From: Caballeronia sp. dw_19
Lineage (GTDB): Bacteria; Pseudomonadota; Gammaproteobacteria; Burkholderiales; Burkholderiaceae
Assembly: GCF_018449515.1 (NCBI RefSeq)
Contig: NZ_JAAVUQ010000002.1
Span: forward strand, 310,001 to 374,000
Direction of reading: 5' to 3'
Length of the DNA stretch: 64,000 nt
Position numbers and translations under genes: made by a program
In this document: piece after piece, positions 27,451-35,820 of the stretch
Layout: the number at the start of each line of letters is the position of its first letter
Position numbering within the stretch: position 1 is the stretch's first letter
Notes under the pieces: generated by a model
Databases searched by the model: none
What the model was told of the DNA's origin: nothing
The model's input: only the letters and a program-made list of their open reading frames with translations

Positions 27451-28347
27451 TCAATATATTTCCGGCACGATGATGCTTTCGGGCACGGGCTGCCGCAGGT
27501 AATCTTCGTTGTACACGCGGTCGGGCAATTCGATCGTGGGGTGCTCGATCTCGTGATACGGCACCTGACTCAGCAGATGGTGAATGCAGTTGAGCCGAGC
27601 GCGTTTCTTGTCCACGGCCTGCACGACCCACCACGGCGCTTCGGGAATATGCGAGCGGTTCAGCATCTCCTCCTTCGCGTGCGTATAGGCTTCCCAGCGA
27701 CGACGGCTTTCCAGGTCCATCGGACTCAGCTTCCACTGTTTTAACGGATCTTGAATACGCGCCTGGAAGCGAACTTCCTGTTCGTCGTCGGTGATCGAGA
27801 ACCAGTACTTCAGGATCTGCACACCGCTGCGCGCGAGCATCTTTTCGAATTCCGGCACGGAGCGAAAGAACTCTTCGTACTCGGCGTCGGTACAGAAATT
27901 CATCACGCGTTCCACGCCCGCCCGGTTGTACCAGCTGCGGTCGAACAGCACGATCTCGCCGCCCGCGGGCAGATGCGAAACGTAGCGCTGGAAATACCAT
28001 TGGGTGCGTTCGCGATTGTTCGGTGCGGGCAAGGCAGCGACCCGGCAAACCCGCGGATTCAGCCGCTGCGTGATGCGCTTGATCGCGCCGCCCTTGCCGG
28101 CGGCGTCGCGTCCTTCAAAGATCACCACCAGCCGGTGGCCGCTGGCGACAACCCAGTCCTGCAGCTTGACGAGTTCACCTTGCAGGCGGAACAGTTCGCG
28201 AAAGTAGATCTTGCGCTGCTCGCGCGCTTCGGCGGAAAACGCGCCCTCGCCGTCGAGGATGCGGTCGTCGACTTCCATCTCGAGTTCTTCGTCGTAACTG
28301 TCGATCAGGTCTTCTTCGAAGCGGCGCTGTTTATCCTGCGAAATCAT
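27451..28347 (-). CDS. ppk2: Polyphosphate kinase 2
   Basis: 298 residues using the ATG at 28347, which has GGAG 8 nt upstream. An in-frame ATG at 28416 lacks a good site. The PPK2 core has Walker A GRDAAGKGGAIKRI, Walker B VLFDRSWYNRAGVERVMNF (FDRSWYNR) and a lid-loop Arg region. An acidic N-terminal segment (DLIDSYDEELEMEVDDR) is typical of single-domain PPK2. It transfers phosphate between polyphosphate and nucleoside diphosphates/triphosphates. The preferred direction and nucleotide cannot be told from sequence here. Confidence 0.93.
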   Translation of the reverse strand: MISQDKQRRFEEDLIDSYDEELEMEVDDRILDGEGAFSAEAREQRKIYFRELFRLQGELVKLQDWVVASGHRLVVIFEGRDAAGKGGAIKRITQRLNPRVCRVAALPAPNNRERTQWYFQRYVSHLPAGGEIVLFDRSWYNRAGVERVMNFCTDAEYEEFFRSVPEFEKMLARSGVQILKYWFSITDDEQEVRFQARIQDPLKQWKLSPMDLESRRRWEAYTHAKEEMLNRSHIPEAPWWVVQAVDKKRARLNCIHHLLSQVPYHEIEHPTIELPDRVYNEDYLRQPVPESIIVPEIY

Positions 28348-28595
28348 GGGAAGCTCCGTTGGTTGGGCGTGTTGACCGCGTTGACTCGTCCCTGCAGGCG
28401 ATACAAAACCCGGCAATCCTGCAAATTATCGATTATCCGGCCCGATAATTTCAGGAATGTTACGACAGGAGCGTCAAAAACGAAGCAACGGTTAGACGAA
28501 TGATCCGCTTATCCGCGAGCGCCATGCGTGAACGGCCGGCCGCGATATGCGGTAGCGTTATCAATTGCGCACTTTGCCCGGAAACCGGAAACCGC

Positions 28596-29156
28596 ATGCA
28601 CGACTCGTCCACTGGCACGCGGCACCCATCAACGGCCGAACGCTGGGCGCCCTACGTCTACTTCGTGATCGGGCAGCTCGGCTGGTTTGCCTGTGTACTG
28701 AGCGCCGCACGCGACGTGCCGTGGATGGGCGTGGCAACAACCATTGTGCTCCTCGGCGTGCATCTGGCGCGGGTCGAGCGACCGTTGCAGGAGTTCAAGC
28801 TGCTGGTCAGTGTGCTGGTGGTGGGCGCGATCTGGGAGAGCGTGCCGGTCGCCACCGGGCTGCTCGAGTATCCGAACGGCATCGTGTTTCCGGGTATCGC
28901 ACCTGACTGGATCCTTGCATTATGGGCGCTGTTCGCGGCCCAGTTCAACACCGCGTTCGGCTGGCTCAAGCAACGCATGCTGCTTGCTTCGGTGCTCGGC
29001 GCCATTGCCGGACCAATGTCGTTTCGCGCCGGCGCAGCGCTCGGCGCGGTACGCTTTGCGCAGCCATGGCCCGCGACGATCGTGCTGGCTATCGGCTGGG
29101 CAATCCTGATGCCGGTGATGATCCTGCTGTCGCGGCGGTGGGATGGAGTTCACTGA
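28596..29156 (+). CDS. DUF2878 integral membrane protein
   Basis: 186 residues from the ATG at 28596. An in-frame Met at 28500 gives an N-terminal extension lacking membrane features. About five hydrophobic helices are visible (YVYFVIGQLGWFACVLSA, WMGVATTIVLLGVHLA, LLVSVLVVGAIWESV, APDWILALWALFAAQFNTAF, ATIVLAIGWAILMPVMILL). The conserved IWES and PDWILALWALFA stretches fit DUF2878. The function is unknown. It stands between ppk2 (divergent) and the reductase gene. Confidence 0.7.
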   Translation: MHDSSTGTRHPSTAERWAPYVYFVIGQLGWFACVLSAARDVPWMGVATTIVLLGVHLARVERPLQEFKLLVSVLVVGAIWESVPVATGLLEYPNGIVFPGIAPDWILALWALFAAQFNTAFGWLKQRMLLASVLGAIAGPMSFRAGAALGAVRFAQPWPATIVLAIGWAILMPVMILLSRRWDGVH

Positions 29157-29254
29157 TTGCGGCTGAGGGTCAGTGGAAATCGAGGCCGGCGCGTATTTTG
29201 TTTGCCTTTAGAATGCCCCGTTGTCGTTGCCAACGGCATTCTCCTTTGACCGCC

Positions 29255-30226
29255 ATGACCGATACCTCTTCGCTTCCCGCTTCGCTGCCTTCTTCGCTGC
29301 CTTCTTCGCTGCCCCGTTTCGACGACGCGCAAACCGCGCGCTTGCTGCCCTTCGATCGCCTCGTCGATACCCTGAAGCTCACCATGCTCGACTATGCCGA
29401 TGGCCTTATCACGAGCCCCGAGCGCATGGTGGTGCCGCTTCGCGACGGCGCCGTGATGCTCTCGATGCCCGCTGCCGCCGCCGATCTCGCCATGCACAAG
29501 CTCGTCAACGTGTGTCCGAAGAACGGTGCGCTCGGGTTGCCGACCATTCACGGCCAGGTCACGGCTTTCGATGCTGCGACCGGTGTGCCGCTCTTCATGC
29601 TGGACGGTCCCACGGTAACCGGCCGCCGCACGGCCGCGGTCACCATGATCGGCATCCAGGCGCTGCTCGGGCGCGAGCCCTCGGCCGTGTTGATCATCGG
29701 CACGGGCAAGCAGGCTATGTATCACGTCGAGGCGCTGAGCGCGCTTTATCCGGCCGCGAAGATCATCGTGCAGGGCTCGCGGGCCGAACGCGCCGAAGCG
29801 TTTTGTGCGGAGCATGCGGGGTTATCGACGAAATTGAGTGCGCTAAAGGACGCTGATATTCCTGCGTCGATCGACGTCGTTATCGCGACGACCACCAGCA
29901 AGACGCCGGTCTATACGCTGCCGCCCATCGAGGGCAGGCTCTTGATCGGAGTGGGCGCATTCACGCCTGATGCGGCTGAAATCGCGGCATCGACGGTGCT
30001 TGCGAGCGATGTGTTCGTGGACGATCTGGCCGGCGCGCGGCATGAGGCGGGGGACCTGATTCAGGCGGGTATCGACTGGGATGAGGTACGGCCGCTTGCC
30101 AGTGCGTTGAGCGTTCAGGCTGTTGATTCAGCAATCAAGCGGCCAGTCGTGTTCAAGAGTGTTGGATGCGCGGCGTGGGATCTGGCTGCGTGCAGGGTCG
30201 CCCGGGCGATGCTCGAAGCAGGTTGA
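29255..30226 (+). CDS. Ornithine cyclodeaminase / delta1-pyrroline-2-carboxylate reductase family protein
   Basis: 323 residues from ATG 29255. The frame is open further upstream only because it crosses the preceding gene. The fold is the mu-crystallin/OCD type: an N-terminal substrate domain with LKLTMLDYADG...VPLRDGAVMLSMP, then a Rossmann domain with AVLIIGTGKQAMYHVEAL. It lacks obvious ornithine-cyclodeaminase hallmarks, so a ketimine reductase (pyrroline/piperideine-2-carboxylate) is as likely. The first 20 residues contain a repeated SLPSSLPSSLP run encoded by a perfect 15-bp tandem repeat. Confidence 0.8.
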   Translation: MTDTSSLPASLPSSLPSSLPRFDDAQTARLLPFDRLVDTLKLTMLDYADGLITSPERMVVPLRDGAVMLSMPAAAADLAMHKLVNVCPKNGALGLPTIHGQVTAFDAATGVPLFMLDGPTVTGRRTAAVTMIGIQALLGREPSAVLIIGTGKQAMYHVEALSALYPAAKIIVQGSRAERAEAFCAEHAGLSTKLSALKDADIPASIDVVIATTTSKTPVYTLPPIEGRLLIGVGAFTPDAAEIAASTVLASDVFVDDLAGARHEAGDLIQAGIDWDEVRPLASALSVQAVDSAIKRPVVFKSVGCAAWDLAACRVARAMLEAG

Positions 30227-30315
30227 CAAGCTGAGACACGCGCCCTCGTATCAAGCTGGAATAGTCCTTGCTAACTAGCATAGGGTGATCCGAGGATTAT
30301 TTCAGGGCTTGATTG

Positions 30316-30651
30316 ATGACTAGTCGAAACGAATTTGAACTGAGAGAAACGGACTGGCGCGGCCAGTCCGATGTAGCAACCATTGCAAAACAGGCATGGT
30401 CAGACGCGATACCCGCAGCCACGCCAACGGCGCCGTCTCGCGCTACGCCACCGGCGACGTACTTCATCTCGGTGCTCGAACTGGCGACGGGCGAGAAGCT
30501 CGGCAATGACGAACGGCTTCGCGCCATCGCGATTCTTGAAGCGCATTTTGCAATGGGCCGTCCCCGCACGCTGAAAGAAGCGATCAGGATCTGCGCGGGC
30601 GCGATCGATTCTTCGACGCTTCAGCGCATGGCGCGCGGAGCGAAGGGCTGA
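30316..30651 (+). CDS. Hypothetical protein, 111 aa
   Basis: An intact frame from ATG 30316 (a TTG directly upstream is also possible). The N-terminal third is Ala/Thr/Pro-rich and the C-terminal part is helical (YFISVLELATGEKLGNDERL, then RTLKEAIRICAGAIDSSTLQ). It has no signal peptide or membrane helix. Codon use matches the neighbours, which supports a real gene. I do not recognise the family. It is followed by the convergent phosphatase gene. Confidence 0.55.
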   Translation: MTSRNEFELRETDWRGQSDVATIAKQAWSDAIPAATPTAPSRATPPATYFISVLELATGEKLGNDERLRAIAILEAHFAMGRPRTLKEAIRICAGAIDSSTLQRMARGAKG

Positions 30652-30715
30652 TTGCTTGCGCGCTTGCAGCGTTACTCCGGGTGTTCATGTTCCTGGTAAG
30701 AACGGCGTGTCTTTA

Positions 30716-31276
30716 TCATACGGAAGACTTGCATCGAAGGCGCCATGCTTCGCCTGAGCGGGTCAGCGTGATTGCCGAAAGTGGTTCCAGGTCCATGCAA
30801 TAGATTGCCGTAAGCGGCGCTTCCAGCACGCTCGCCAGCACGGTCTTGACCACGATTGCATGCGTCACGATCAGCGTGACTCCCGTCTCTCGATTGCTCT
30901 CCAGCGCGCCCCATACCCTTGTTTGAAGGGCTTCCAGGCTCTCGCCGCCATGCGCCGCGCTGCCTGGTTCGGAAAGCCATGCGCCTAATCCGGCCGCGTC
31001 TTCATCATGAATCTCACGGATCGGACGGCCTTGCCAAAGACCGTAATCCAGGTCGCTCCATGACGCGTCAACGCTCGTCGTGGTTTCGAACGCTTGGCCC
31101 GTTTGCATGGCAGCGTGTGCCGGGCTGGTGACGACGCGATCCGGTTGAAACATCGAAGCAAGGTGTGGGAGCCGGGATAACTCAAGCTCATCGATGGCGT
31201 CGCCGGTACTCGGAAACGAGCCAGTTTTCATGGCGTGCGTGGTCGCGTGGCACAGCAAGATAATTTCGGTTTTCAT
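30716..31276 (-). CDS. Histidine phosphatase-family protein (CobC-like context)
   Basis: 186 residues of the phosphoglycerate-mutase/alpha-ribazole phosphatase fold. The catalytic RHG motif reads LLCHATTHAM: the His is kept but the Arg is Cys and the Gly is Ala. The second His in LIVTHAIVVK and the general acid region (DYGLWQGRPIREI) are recognisable, while the usual TSPLxRARQTA motif reads TSPAHAAMQTG, losing another Arg. It lies head-to-head with the cobalamin-riboswitch-controlled cbtBA genes, so a link to cobalamin (CobC-type dephosphorylation) is plausible but unproved. The altered phosphate pocket argues for a changed substrate. Confidence 0.72.
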   Translation of the reverse strand: MKTEIILLCHATTHAMKTGSFPSTGDAIDELELSRLPHLASMFQPDRVVTSPAHAAMQTGQAFETTTSVDASWSDLDYGLWQGRPIREIHDEDAAGLGAWLSEPGSAAHGGESLEALQTRVWGALESNRETGVTLIVTHAIVVKTVLASVLEAPLTAIYCMDLEPLSAITLTRSGEAWRLRCKSSV

Positions 31277-31324
31277 GGCGCTCGATTAATAGATTGCTTT
31301 ACATTCCACTCACTCATTTTAGAA

Positions 31325-31455
31325 TGACAAGCTTGCAGCGCGAGGAAGCCGGTGAAAACCCGGCACGGTCGCGCCACTGTGAGCAGATGTCGAATGGGAC
31401 TGATAACGCTTCAGCCTTCGTTCAGCATCTGCAAGTCAGACCCCCGCTGCAGCCT
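31325..31455 (+). ncRNA. Cobalamin riboswitch 1, upstream of cbtBA
   Basis: The conserved core GCCGGTGAAAACCCGGC followed by ACGGTCGCGCCACTGT (31347-31380) is the cobalamin-binding central stem and junction. The 3' closing element AAGTCAGACCCCC is at about 31433-31445. The stretch between them forms a long hairpin (GCAGATG ... CATCTGC). It ends about 42 bp before the cbtB start. Cobalamin binding is expected to reduce expression of the cobalt transporter. Confidence 0.92.
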
Positions 31456-31496
31456 TTCTTTTGTCTTACGGGACGCGCATTCCCTTGGAGTCGTTC

Positions 31497-31730
31497 ATGA
31501 ACCATCCTGCCGTAGCCGCCGGTTTGTCCGGCAATAATCCCGCATTTGATGCACCCATACCCATTCCGGTGCGTGAAGTGTTGCCCTGGGCTGTCTTTAT
31601 CGGCCTGCTTTTGCTGATCGCGATTTATTTTGTCGGTGCCGAACAGGGCGCGACTTCGATCTTCCAGGGCATGTATATCCACGAGTTTGTCCACGACGGT
31701 CGCCATCTGCTCGGCTTTCCCTGCCACTGA
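31497..31730 (+). CDS. cbtB: Cobalt transporter subunit CbtB
   Basis: 77 residues from ATG 31497. A single membrane helix (VLPWAVFIGLLLLIAIYFV) is followed by a short His-rich tail (YIHEFVHDGRHLLGFPCH), the CbtB signature, which is suited to binding cobalt. It is the first gene after riboswitch 1 and is 8 bp from cbtA. Together they form a B12-regulated cobalt uptake system. Confidence 0.93.
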   Translation: MNHPAVAAGLSGNNPAFDAPIPIPVREVLPWAVFIGLLLLIAIYFVGAEQGATSIFQGMYIHEFVHDGRHLLGFPCH

Positions 31731-31738
31731 GACCGACC

Positions 31739-32506
31739 ATGATCCGAAATCTTTTGATACGCGGCATGATCGCGGGACTTGTTGCGGGCCTGCTCGGCTT
31801 TTGCGTTGCTAAAACCTTTGGTGAGCCTGCGGTTGATCGCGCGATTGCTTTCGAGTCGCAGCAGGACAAGCTGCGCGACCAAGCGGACGCAGCGGCCGGG
31901 CATCCACACGATCCCGCCGACGACGTCGAACTCGTCAGTCGCGGCACACAAGCGGGGCTGGGATTGTTGACCGGTGTCTGCGTGTTCGGGACAGCATTGG
32001 GCGGCCTGTTCTCGCTCGTGTTCGCTTTTTCGTATGCGCGGCTCGGCGCTTTGCGCGCACGCGGCACGTCGGCGTTACTCGGCTTGTTCGGCTTCGTGAC
32101 CGTCGCGATCGTGCCGTTCCTCAAGTACCCGCCTAATCCGCCTTCCGTGGGCAATCCTGACACTATCGGCGCACGGACCGCGCTGTTTTTCGGCATGGTC
32201 GCGATCTCGCTGATCGTGGCCGTGTTTGCTGTGCGGCTGCAGCGTCGGCTGCAAGCGCGCCACGGCAACTGGAACGCGGTGCTGATCTCCGTTGCCGTGT
32301 ATATCGTGCTGATGGGATTGGCGTACCTTGCGCTGCCTCCGATCGACGAAGTGCCGAAACTGTTTTCAGCGACGCTGCTGTGGAAGTTCCGGGTGGCGGC
32401 AATCGGTATTCAGGCGGTGATCTGGACCACGCTCGGTTTGCTCTTCGGCGCGCTCGCGCAACGTGAAATGGAACAGGTGCCGGCCCGGAGGATTGCTTCG
32501 GCCTGA
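31739..32506 (+). CDS. cbtA: Cobalt transporter CbtA
   Basis: 255 residues. About five or six membrane helices: LIRGMIAGLVAGLLGFCVAK at the N terminus, TGVCVFGTALGGLFSLVFAF, LLGLFGFVTVAIVPFLKYPP, FFGMVAISLIVAVFAVRL, LISVAVYIVLMGLAYLALPP and a last one near the C terminus. The FLKYPPNPP loop and the ALPPIDEVP loop are typical of CbtA. It functions with CbtB under cobalamin riboswitch 1. A strong terminator follows. Confidence 0.93.
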   Translation: MIRNLLIRGMIAGLVAGLLGFCVAKTFGEPAVDRAIAFESQQDKLRDQADAAAGHPHDPADDVELVSRGTQAGLGLLTGVCVFGTALGGLFSLVFAFSYARLGALRARGTSALLGLFGFVTVAIVPFLKYPPNPPSVGNPDTIGARTALFFGMVAISLIVAVFAVRLQRRLQARHGNWNAVLISVAVYIVLMGLAYLALPPIDEVPKLFSATLLWKFRVAAIGIQAVIWTTLGLLFGALAQREMEQVPARRIASA

Positions 32507-32555
32507 GCACTTCGTTAGTGCTTTAGTGCGTTAGGGCTTTAGTGCGGATCCAATG

Positions 32556-32583
32556 AGAGGCGGCTTGCGGGCCGCCTCTTTTT
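32556..32583 (+). terminator. Intrinsic terminator of cbtBA
   Basis: AGAGGCGGC (32556-32564), a 6-nt loop, and GCCGCCTCT (32571-32579) form a perfect 9-bp GC-rich stem followed directly by a T run (32579-32583). It abuts the stop codon of the convergent DUF1289 gene. Confidence 0.88.
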
Positions 32584-32831
32584 CATAGCGCGCTCTTGCG
32601 TGCAAGCAGGGTATCGAACAGGGCGAGCTTGTCGCCGTCGGCCATCGTTTTCCATGCCTTGATTTCTTCGCGGCTTCTGAAACAGCCTTCGCAATGACCC
32701 GTGGTCTTGTCGAGCCGGCATACGTCCGTGCACGGCGAGCCGACGGGTTGAAGCTGTCTGGCGCGCTCGATGGTGAACGTGAGTTCGAGCGGTACGTCTA
32801 TTTCCATCGGCAGTTCCGTAGGCGTTGTCAT
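32583..32831 (-). CDS. DUF1289 domain-containing protein
   Basis: 82 residues. The centre reads SPCTDVCRLDKTTGHCEGCFRSREEI: a C-x3-C plus C-x2-C set that defines DUF1289 and looks like a small metal or Fe-S site. The remainder is helical (IKAWKTMADGDKLALFDTLL). It overlaps the cobB stop by 4 nt and so is the last gene of the riboswitch-2 operon. Its function is not known. Co-transcription with cobalamin genes is the main clue. Confidence 0.88.
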   Translation of the reverse strand: MTTPTELPMEIDVPLELTFTIERARQLQPVGSPCTDVCRLDKTTGHCEGCFRSREEIKAWKTMADGDKLALFDTLLARKSAL

Positions 32832-34126
32832 AGCGTTTCGCCGCGAAAGAGGGCGGCGGCGGCCACCGGATTTGTCGGCCAGTAAGTGTGCATGTAGGTA
32901 GCCGTGATCGGGCCGTGTCGATAGATCGCCTCGCCTTCCACGCCGGTAGTCGCGTGCGTCGCGGTGAGCACCGGCGACATGCCGGTCGTCATCGACGAGT
33001 AGTGGAAGGTGTGGCCGGTATGGGTGCCGTGGCGGCTTTCAACACGCTGCATGGCGAGCCGGGCCAGGCGTTTTTGCATCTTCGCTTGGCCGGGCAGAAG
33101 GGCAAGCATCGCATGGTGCGAACCTTCGATATCCGTCAGCGAATCGAGCAGATACAGCATGCCGCCGCATTCCGCGACTACCGTTTTGGCCGCCTCAACG
33201 TGCGCGCGAATCGAGGCCGCGCTCGCTGCGTTCGCTGCAAGCCGGGCCGCGTGCAGTTCCGGATATCCGCCCGGCAGATAAAGCGCATCGGCATGCGCGG
33301 GAACGGGTTCATCGGCGAGGGGGGAGAAAAACGCGAGCGTTGCGCCCATCGCCTCCAGCAGATCGAGATTAGCAGGGTAGATGAACGAAAACGCAGCATC
33401 GCGGGCAATGGCGATGTGCATGCCTTCCAGCAAACGCGGCGGCTGTTCAAGGGCGGCGTAATTGAACATGACCGCGGGCGGCAACTCGCGCAACGTCGTC
33501 TCGCCGATGGCGTCTGCTGCCCGATCCAGCCGCGCATCGATGTCGGCCACCTCCGCTGCCTGCATGAGGCCCAGATGCCGCCCGGGTAGCGCAATGTCGT
33601 CGATGCTCGACAGATGCCCGCAGTATCGAATGCCTTCTGGAATGGCTTCGCTCAGCATTTGCGCATGCCGTGCCGACGCCACGCGATTGGCGAGCACACC
33701 GTGGAAGGGCAGATCCGCGCGATAGCGCGCGAGCCCGAACGCCATTGCGCCGAAGGTCTGCGCCATGCCGTGCGCGCCGATCACGGCGAGCACCGGCACG
33801 CCGAACGTGGCCGCGAGATCGGCGCTGCTGGGCGTGCCGTCGAAGAGGCCCATCACGCCTTCGATCAGGATCAAATCGGCTTCCTCTGCTGCTTGCGCGA
33901 GCAGCGCGCGGCAGCCGCTTTCGCCGACCATCCACAAATGCAGCGAATACACCGGCGCGCCGGACGCGCGTTCGAGGATCATCGGATCGAGAAAGTCGGG
34001 GCCGGTCTTGAAGACCCGCACCCGCAGGCCAAGCCGTGCGTGATAGCGCGCGAGCCCGGCTGTGACGGTGGTCTTGCCCTGGTTCGACGCGGGCGCGCTG
34101 ATGAATAAAGCGGGGCAGGCGCGCAC
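32828..34126 (-). CDS. cobB: Cobyrinic/hydrogenobyrinic acid a,c-diamide synthase
   Basis: 432 residues, GTG start, 1 nt after the cobO stop. The N-terminal dethiobiotin-synthetase-like ATPase domain has SAPASNQGKTTVTAGLARY and LILIEGVMGLFDG. The C-terminal glutamine amidotransferase domain has the nucleophile Cys in VVAECGGMLYLLD and a late His (GHTFHYSS). This is the CobB/CbiA family, which amidates the a and c side chains of the corrin ring with glutamine and ATP. Size and motifs match the a,c-diamide synthase rather than the larger CobQ. Confidence 0.93.
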   Translation of the reverse strand: MRACPALFISAPASNQGKTTVTAGLARYHARLGLRVRVFKTGPDFLDPMILERASGAPVYSLHLWMVGESGCRALLAQAAEEADLILIEGVMGLFDGTPSSADLAATFGVPVLAVIGAHGMAQTFGAMAFGLARYRADLPFHGVLANRVASARHAQMLSEAIPEGIRYCGHLSSIDDIALPGRHLGLMQAAEVADIDARLDRAADAIGETTLRELPPAVMFNYAALEQPPRLLEGMHIAIARDAAFSFIYPANLDLLEAMGATLAFFSPLADEPVPAHADALYLPGGYPELHAARLAANAASAASIRAHVEAAKTVVAECGGMLYLLDSLTDIEGSHHAMLALLPGQAKMQKRLARLAMQRVESRHGTHTGHTFHYSSMTTGMSPVLTATHATTGVEGEAIYRHGPITATYMHTYWPTNPVAAAALFRGETL

Positions 34127-34127
34127 G

Positions 34128-34733
34128 TCAGAACTCGACGCCGCGTTGCGCCTTCACCCCTTGCTCGCGATACGGATGCTTGATCGGACGCATCTCCGTC
34201 ACGAGATCGGCCGCTTCGATCAGCGCCTCGGGCGCATGGCGGCCCGTCACAACCACATGCAGCATCTCGGGCCGCGCGGTGAGCACCGCGAGCACTTCGT
34301 CGAGTGGCAGGTACTCGTATTTGAGCACCGTGCACAGCTCGTCGAGCACGACCATCTGATACTCGCCGCTTTCAATCATCTTGCGCGCGGCGTCCCAGCC
34401 TCGGCGAGCCGTCGCGATATCGGCATCGCGGTTCTGCGTGTCCCACGTATAGCCGTCACCCATGGTGATGAAATCGCAGTTCGCAATTGCGCCGAGGAAA
34501 TCGCGTTCGGACGTATGCAGCGCGCCCTTGATGAACTGAACCACGCCGAGCCGCATGCCGTGTCCGAGCACGCGTACGGCCATGCCGAACGCCGCGGTGG
34601 TCTTACCCTTGCCCGTGCCCGTATTGACGATCAGGAGGCCCTTCTCGCGCGCGGCGGCGGCCTGCTTTTTCTCGTGACCTTCCTTGCGTCGCTGGGTCAT
34701 GCGTAGATGCGATTCTTCGTCCGTTTTCATCAT
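34128..34733 (-). CDS. cobO: Cob(I)yrinic acid a,c-diamide adenosyltransferase
   Basis: 201 residues of the CobA/CobO/BtuR family. Walker A is NTGTGKGKTTAAFGMAVR, with the family motifs VVQFIKGALHTSE and MVVLDELCTVLKYEYL. It transfers the 5'-deoxyadenosyl group of ATP to the cobalt, yielding the adenosyl form required by NrdJ and EutBC. The start overlaps the cobE stop (ATGA). Confidence 0.95.
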   Translation of the reverse strand: MMKTDEESHLRMTQRRKEGHEKKQAAAAREKGLLIVNTGTGKGKTTAAFGMAVRVLGHGMRLGVVQFIKGALHTSERDFLGAIANCDFITMGDGYTWDTQNRDADIATARRGWDAARKMIESGEYQMVVLDELCTVLKYEYLPLDEVLAVLTARPEMLHVVVTGRHAPEALIEAADLVTEMRPIKHPYREQGVKAQRGVEF

Positions 34734-35125
34734 GTTCTCTCGTTGTCAGTCTGTTGTTCCGAGCCGTCTTCGGCTATGGCGACGGTCACGCCATCGGTCA
34801 CTCTTTTCGGCACTATGATTCGCCCATTACGCGATGCCAGCAATGCACACGGTTCGCAGACGCCGTCGATACCAAGCAGCGCCTGAACCCGTCCCGACAT
34901 GCTGGTTTCAACCTGCGCGATGTCCCGCTTCGAAAAAAACTGCAGCGGCAACCCGTGGTGAGTGGCGAATTCGAGCAGGGCGGTTTCGTCTTTCTTGCTA
35001 TCGATCGATGCCAGCGCTCGAATGCTCGCCAGCGGCCGCGTCCCCAGCGCCGCGAACACGGCGGCATGAATCTGTTCGACGCTTACACCGCGCCGGCAGC
35101 CTATGCCGATGACCCATGTGCTCAT
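34730..35125 (-). CDS. cobE: Cobalamin biosynthesis protein CobE (CbiG C-terminal-like)
   Basis: 131 residues from ATG 35125 (MSTWVIGIGCRRGVSVEQIHAA). The G-I-G-C-R-R-G motif and the following IRALASIDSKKDETALLEFA stretch are those of CobE/CbiG-C, here as a stand-alone domain. The CbiG N-terminal/central part is found separately, fused to CobJ (42747-44432). CobE is needed for corrin synthesis in aerobic organisms, but its exact reaction is unsettled. It is the first gene behind riboswitch 2. Confidence 0.88.
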   Translation of the reverse strand: MSTWVIGIGCRRGVSVEQIHAAVFAALGTRPLASIRALASIDSKKDETALLEFATHHGLPLQFFSKRDIAQVETSMSGRVQALLGIDGVCEPCALLASRNGRIIVPKRVTDGVTVAIAEDGSEQQTDNERT

Positions 35126-35319
35126 GATGGCGCTCGGTTCGCACAGCCCGGACACATGTAAGCAAAACCGCTGAAAGACGGCCGCTGGGTCGAGCTCGAT
35201 ACTGAGCGCAAGCGTTGAAAAATTGGATTCATGTACGACGATATAAGCATTACGTCCTTCATCCGTCCCTCGCGGATGTGGCGTCCAGCGCGCTGTTAAA
35301 GCTAAAGCGCGCCACTTGG

Positions 35320-35566
35320 CGACTGGCCGGTATCCGGGCTTGGCGACCGCATTCCGCTCGCCTTCCCGCTCGTCGGAGCAGTGGCTGTGGAGGAAATGGG
35401 CGCACGGTTCGATGACAGCCAGAAATGAGAGTCAGTCGAAGCGAGCGCGGGTCGCGTACCGTTGCGGGGGACAGCACAGGTTTCGTCGACACGGCGCATT
35501 GGGCATGAAGCGTGAGCCTTGAGCCTCGAAAATACGCGCGTGCACATCCTGTTTCCCGTTTAACTA
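35320..35566 (-). ncRNA. Cobalamin riboswitch 2, upstream of cobE-cobO-cobB
   Basis: On the minus strand the RNA begins near GTTAAACGGGAAACAGG, has the diagnostic CTGTCCCCCGCAACGGTAC (revcomp of about 35457-35475), and ends with CCAAGCCCGGATACCGGCC (35324-35342). It lies about 195 bp before the cobE start. The 5' core is less regular than in riboswitch 3, lacking a clear GCCGG...CCGGC stem, with a variable domain instead. It is still recognisable from its box elements. Confidence 0.85.
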
Positions 35567-35746
35567 CGCGCGCCGGAAAAGCGCGCGTGAGCACCAGACG
35601 CGGGCCAAAGATAGCACAGCGGGTGTCGGTTGCGCTGGGCTTTTACAGGCTGGAACCGGCGGCGGCGCAGGTTTTCCGCGCTCGCAATAGCGCAAGCGCG
35701 CGTTTGCAGGGACGGGTTAAACCCGCTTGCATGCCCCGCCCGAACC
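35567..35746. other. Divergent promoter region between riboswitches 2 and 3
   Basis: About 180 bp that must carry promoters for both riboswitch-led operons. The plus-strand promoter is clear (35747-35775). On the minus strand a TGCTATCTT extended -10-like element at about 35610 is a weak candidate without a good -35. No ORF is credible here. Confidence 0.45.
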
Positions 35747-35775
35747 TTGACGCTAATCCCCCATCAGCCTAGACT
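35747..35775 (+). promoter_or_regulatory. Sigma-70 promoter for riboswitch 3 / cobW operon
   Basis: TTGACG (35747-35752), a 17-bp spacer and TAGACT (35770-35775) form a good housekeeping promoter. Transcription would start near 35782, about 40 nt before the first conserved riboswitch bases. Confidence 0.65.
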
Positions 35776-35820
35776 TCGCGGTAGTTTTCTGGTGCTCGCG
35801 CGTGGTCTCTGCTGCGCGCA

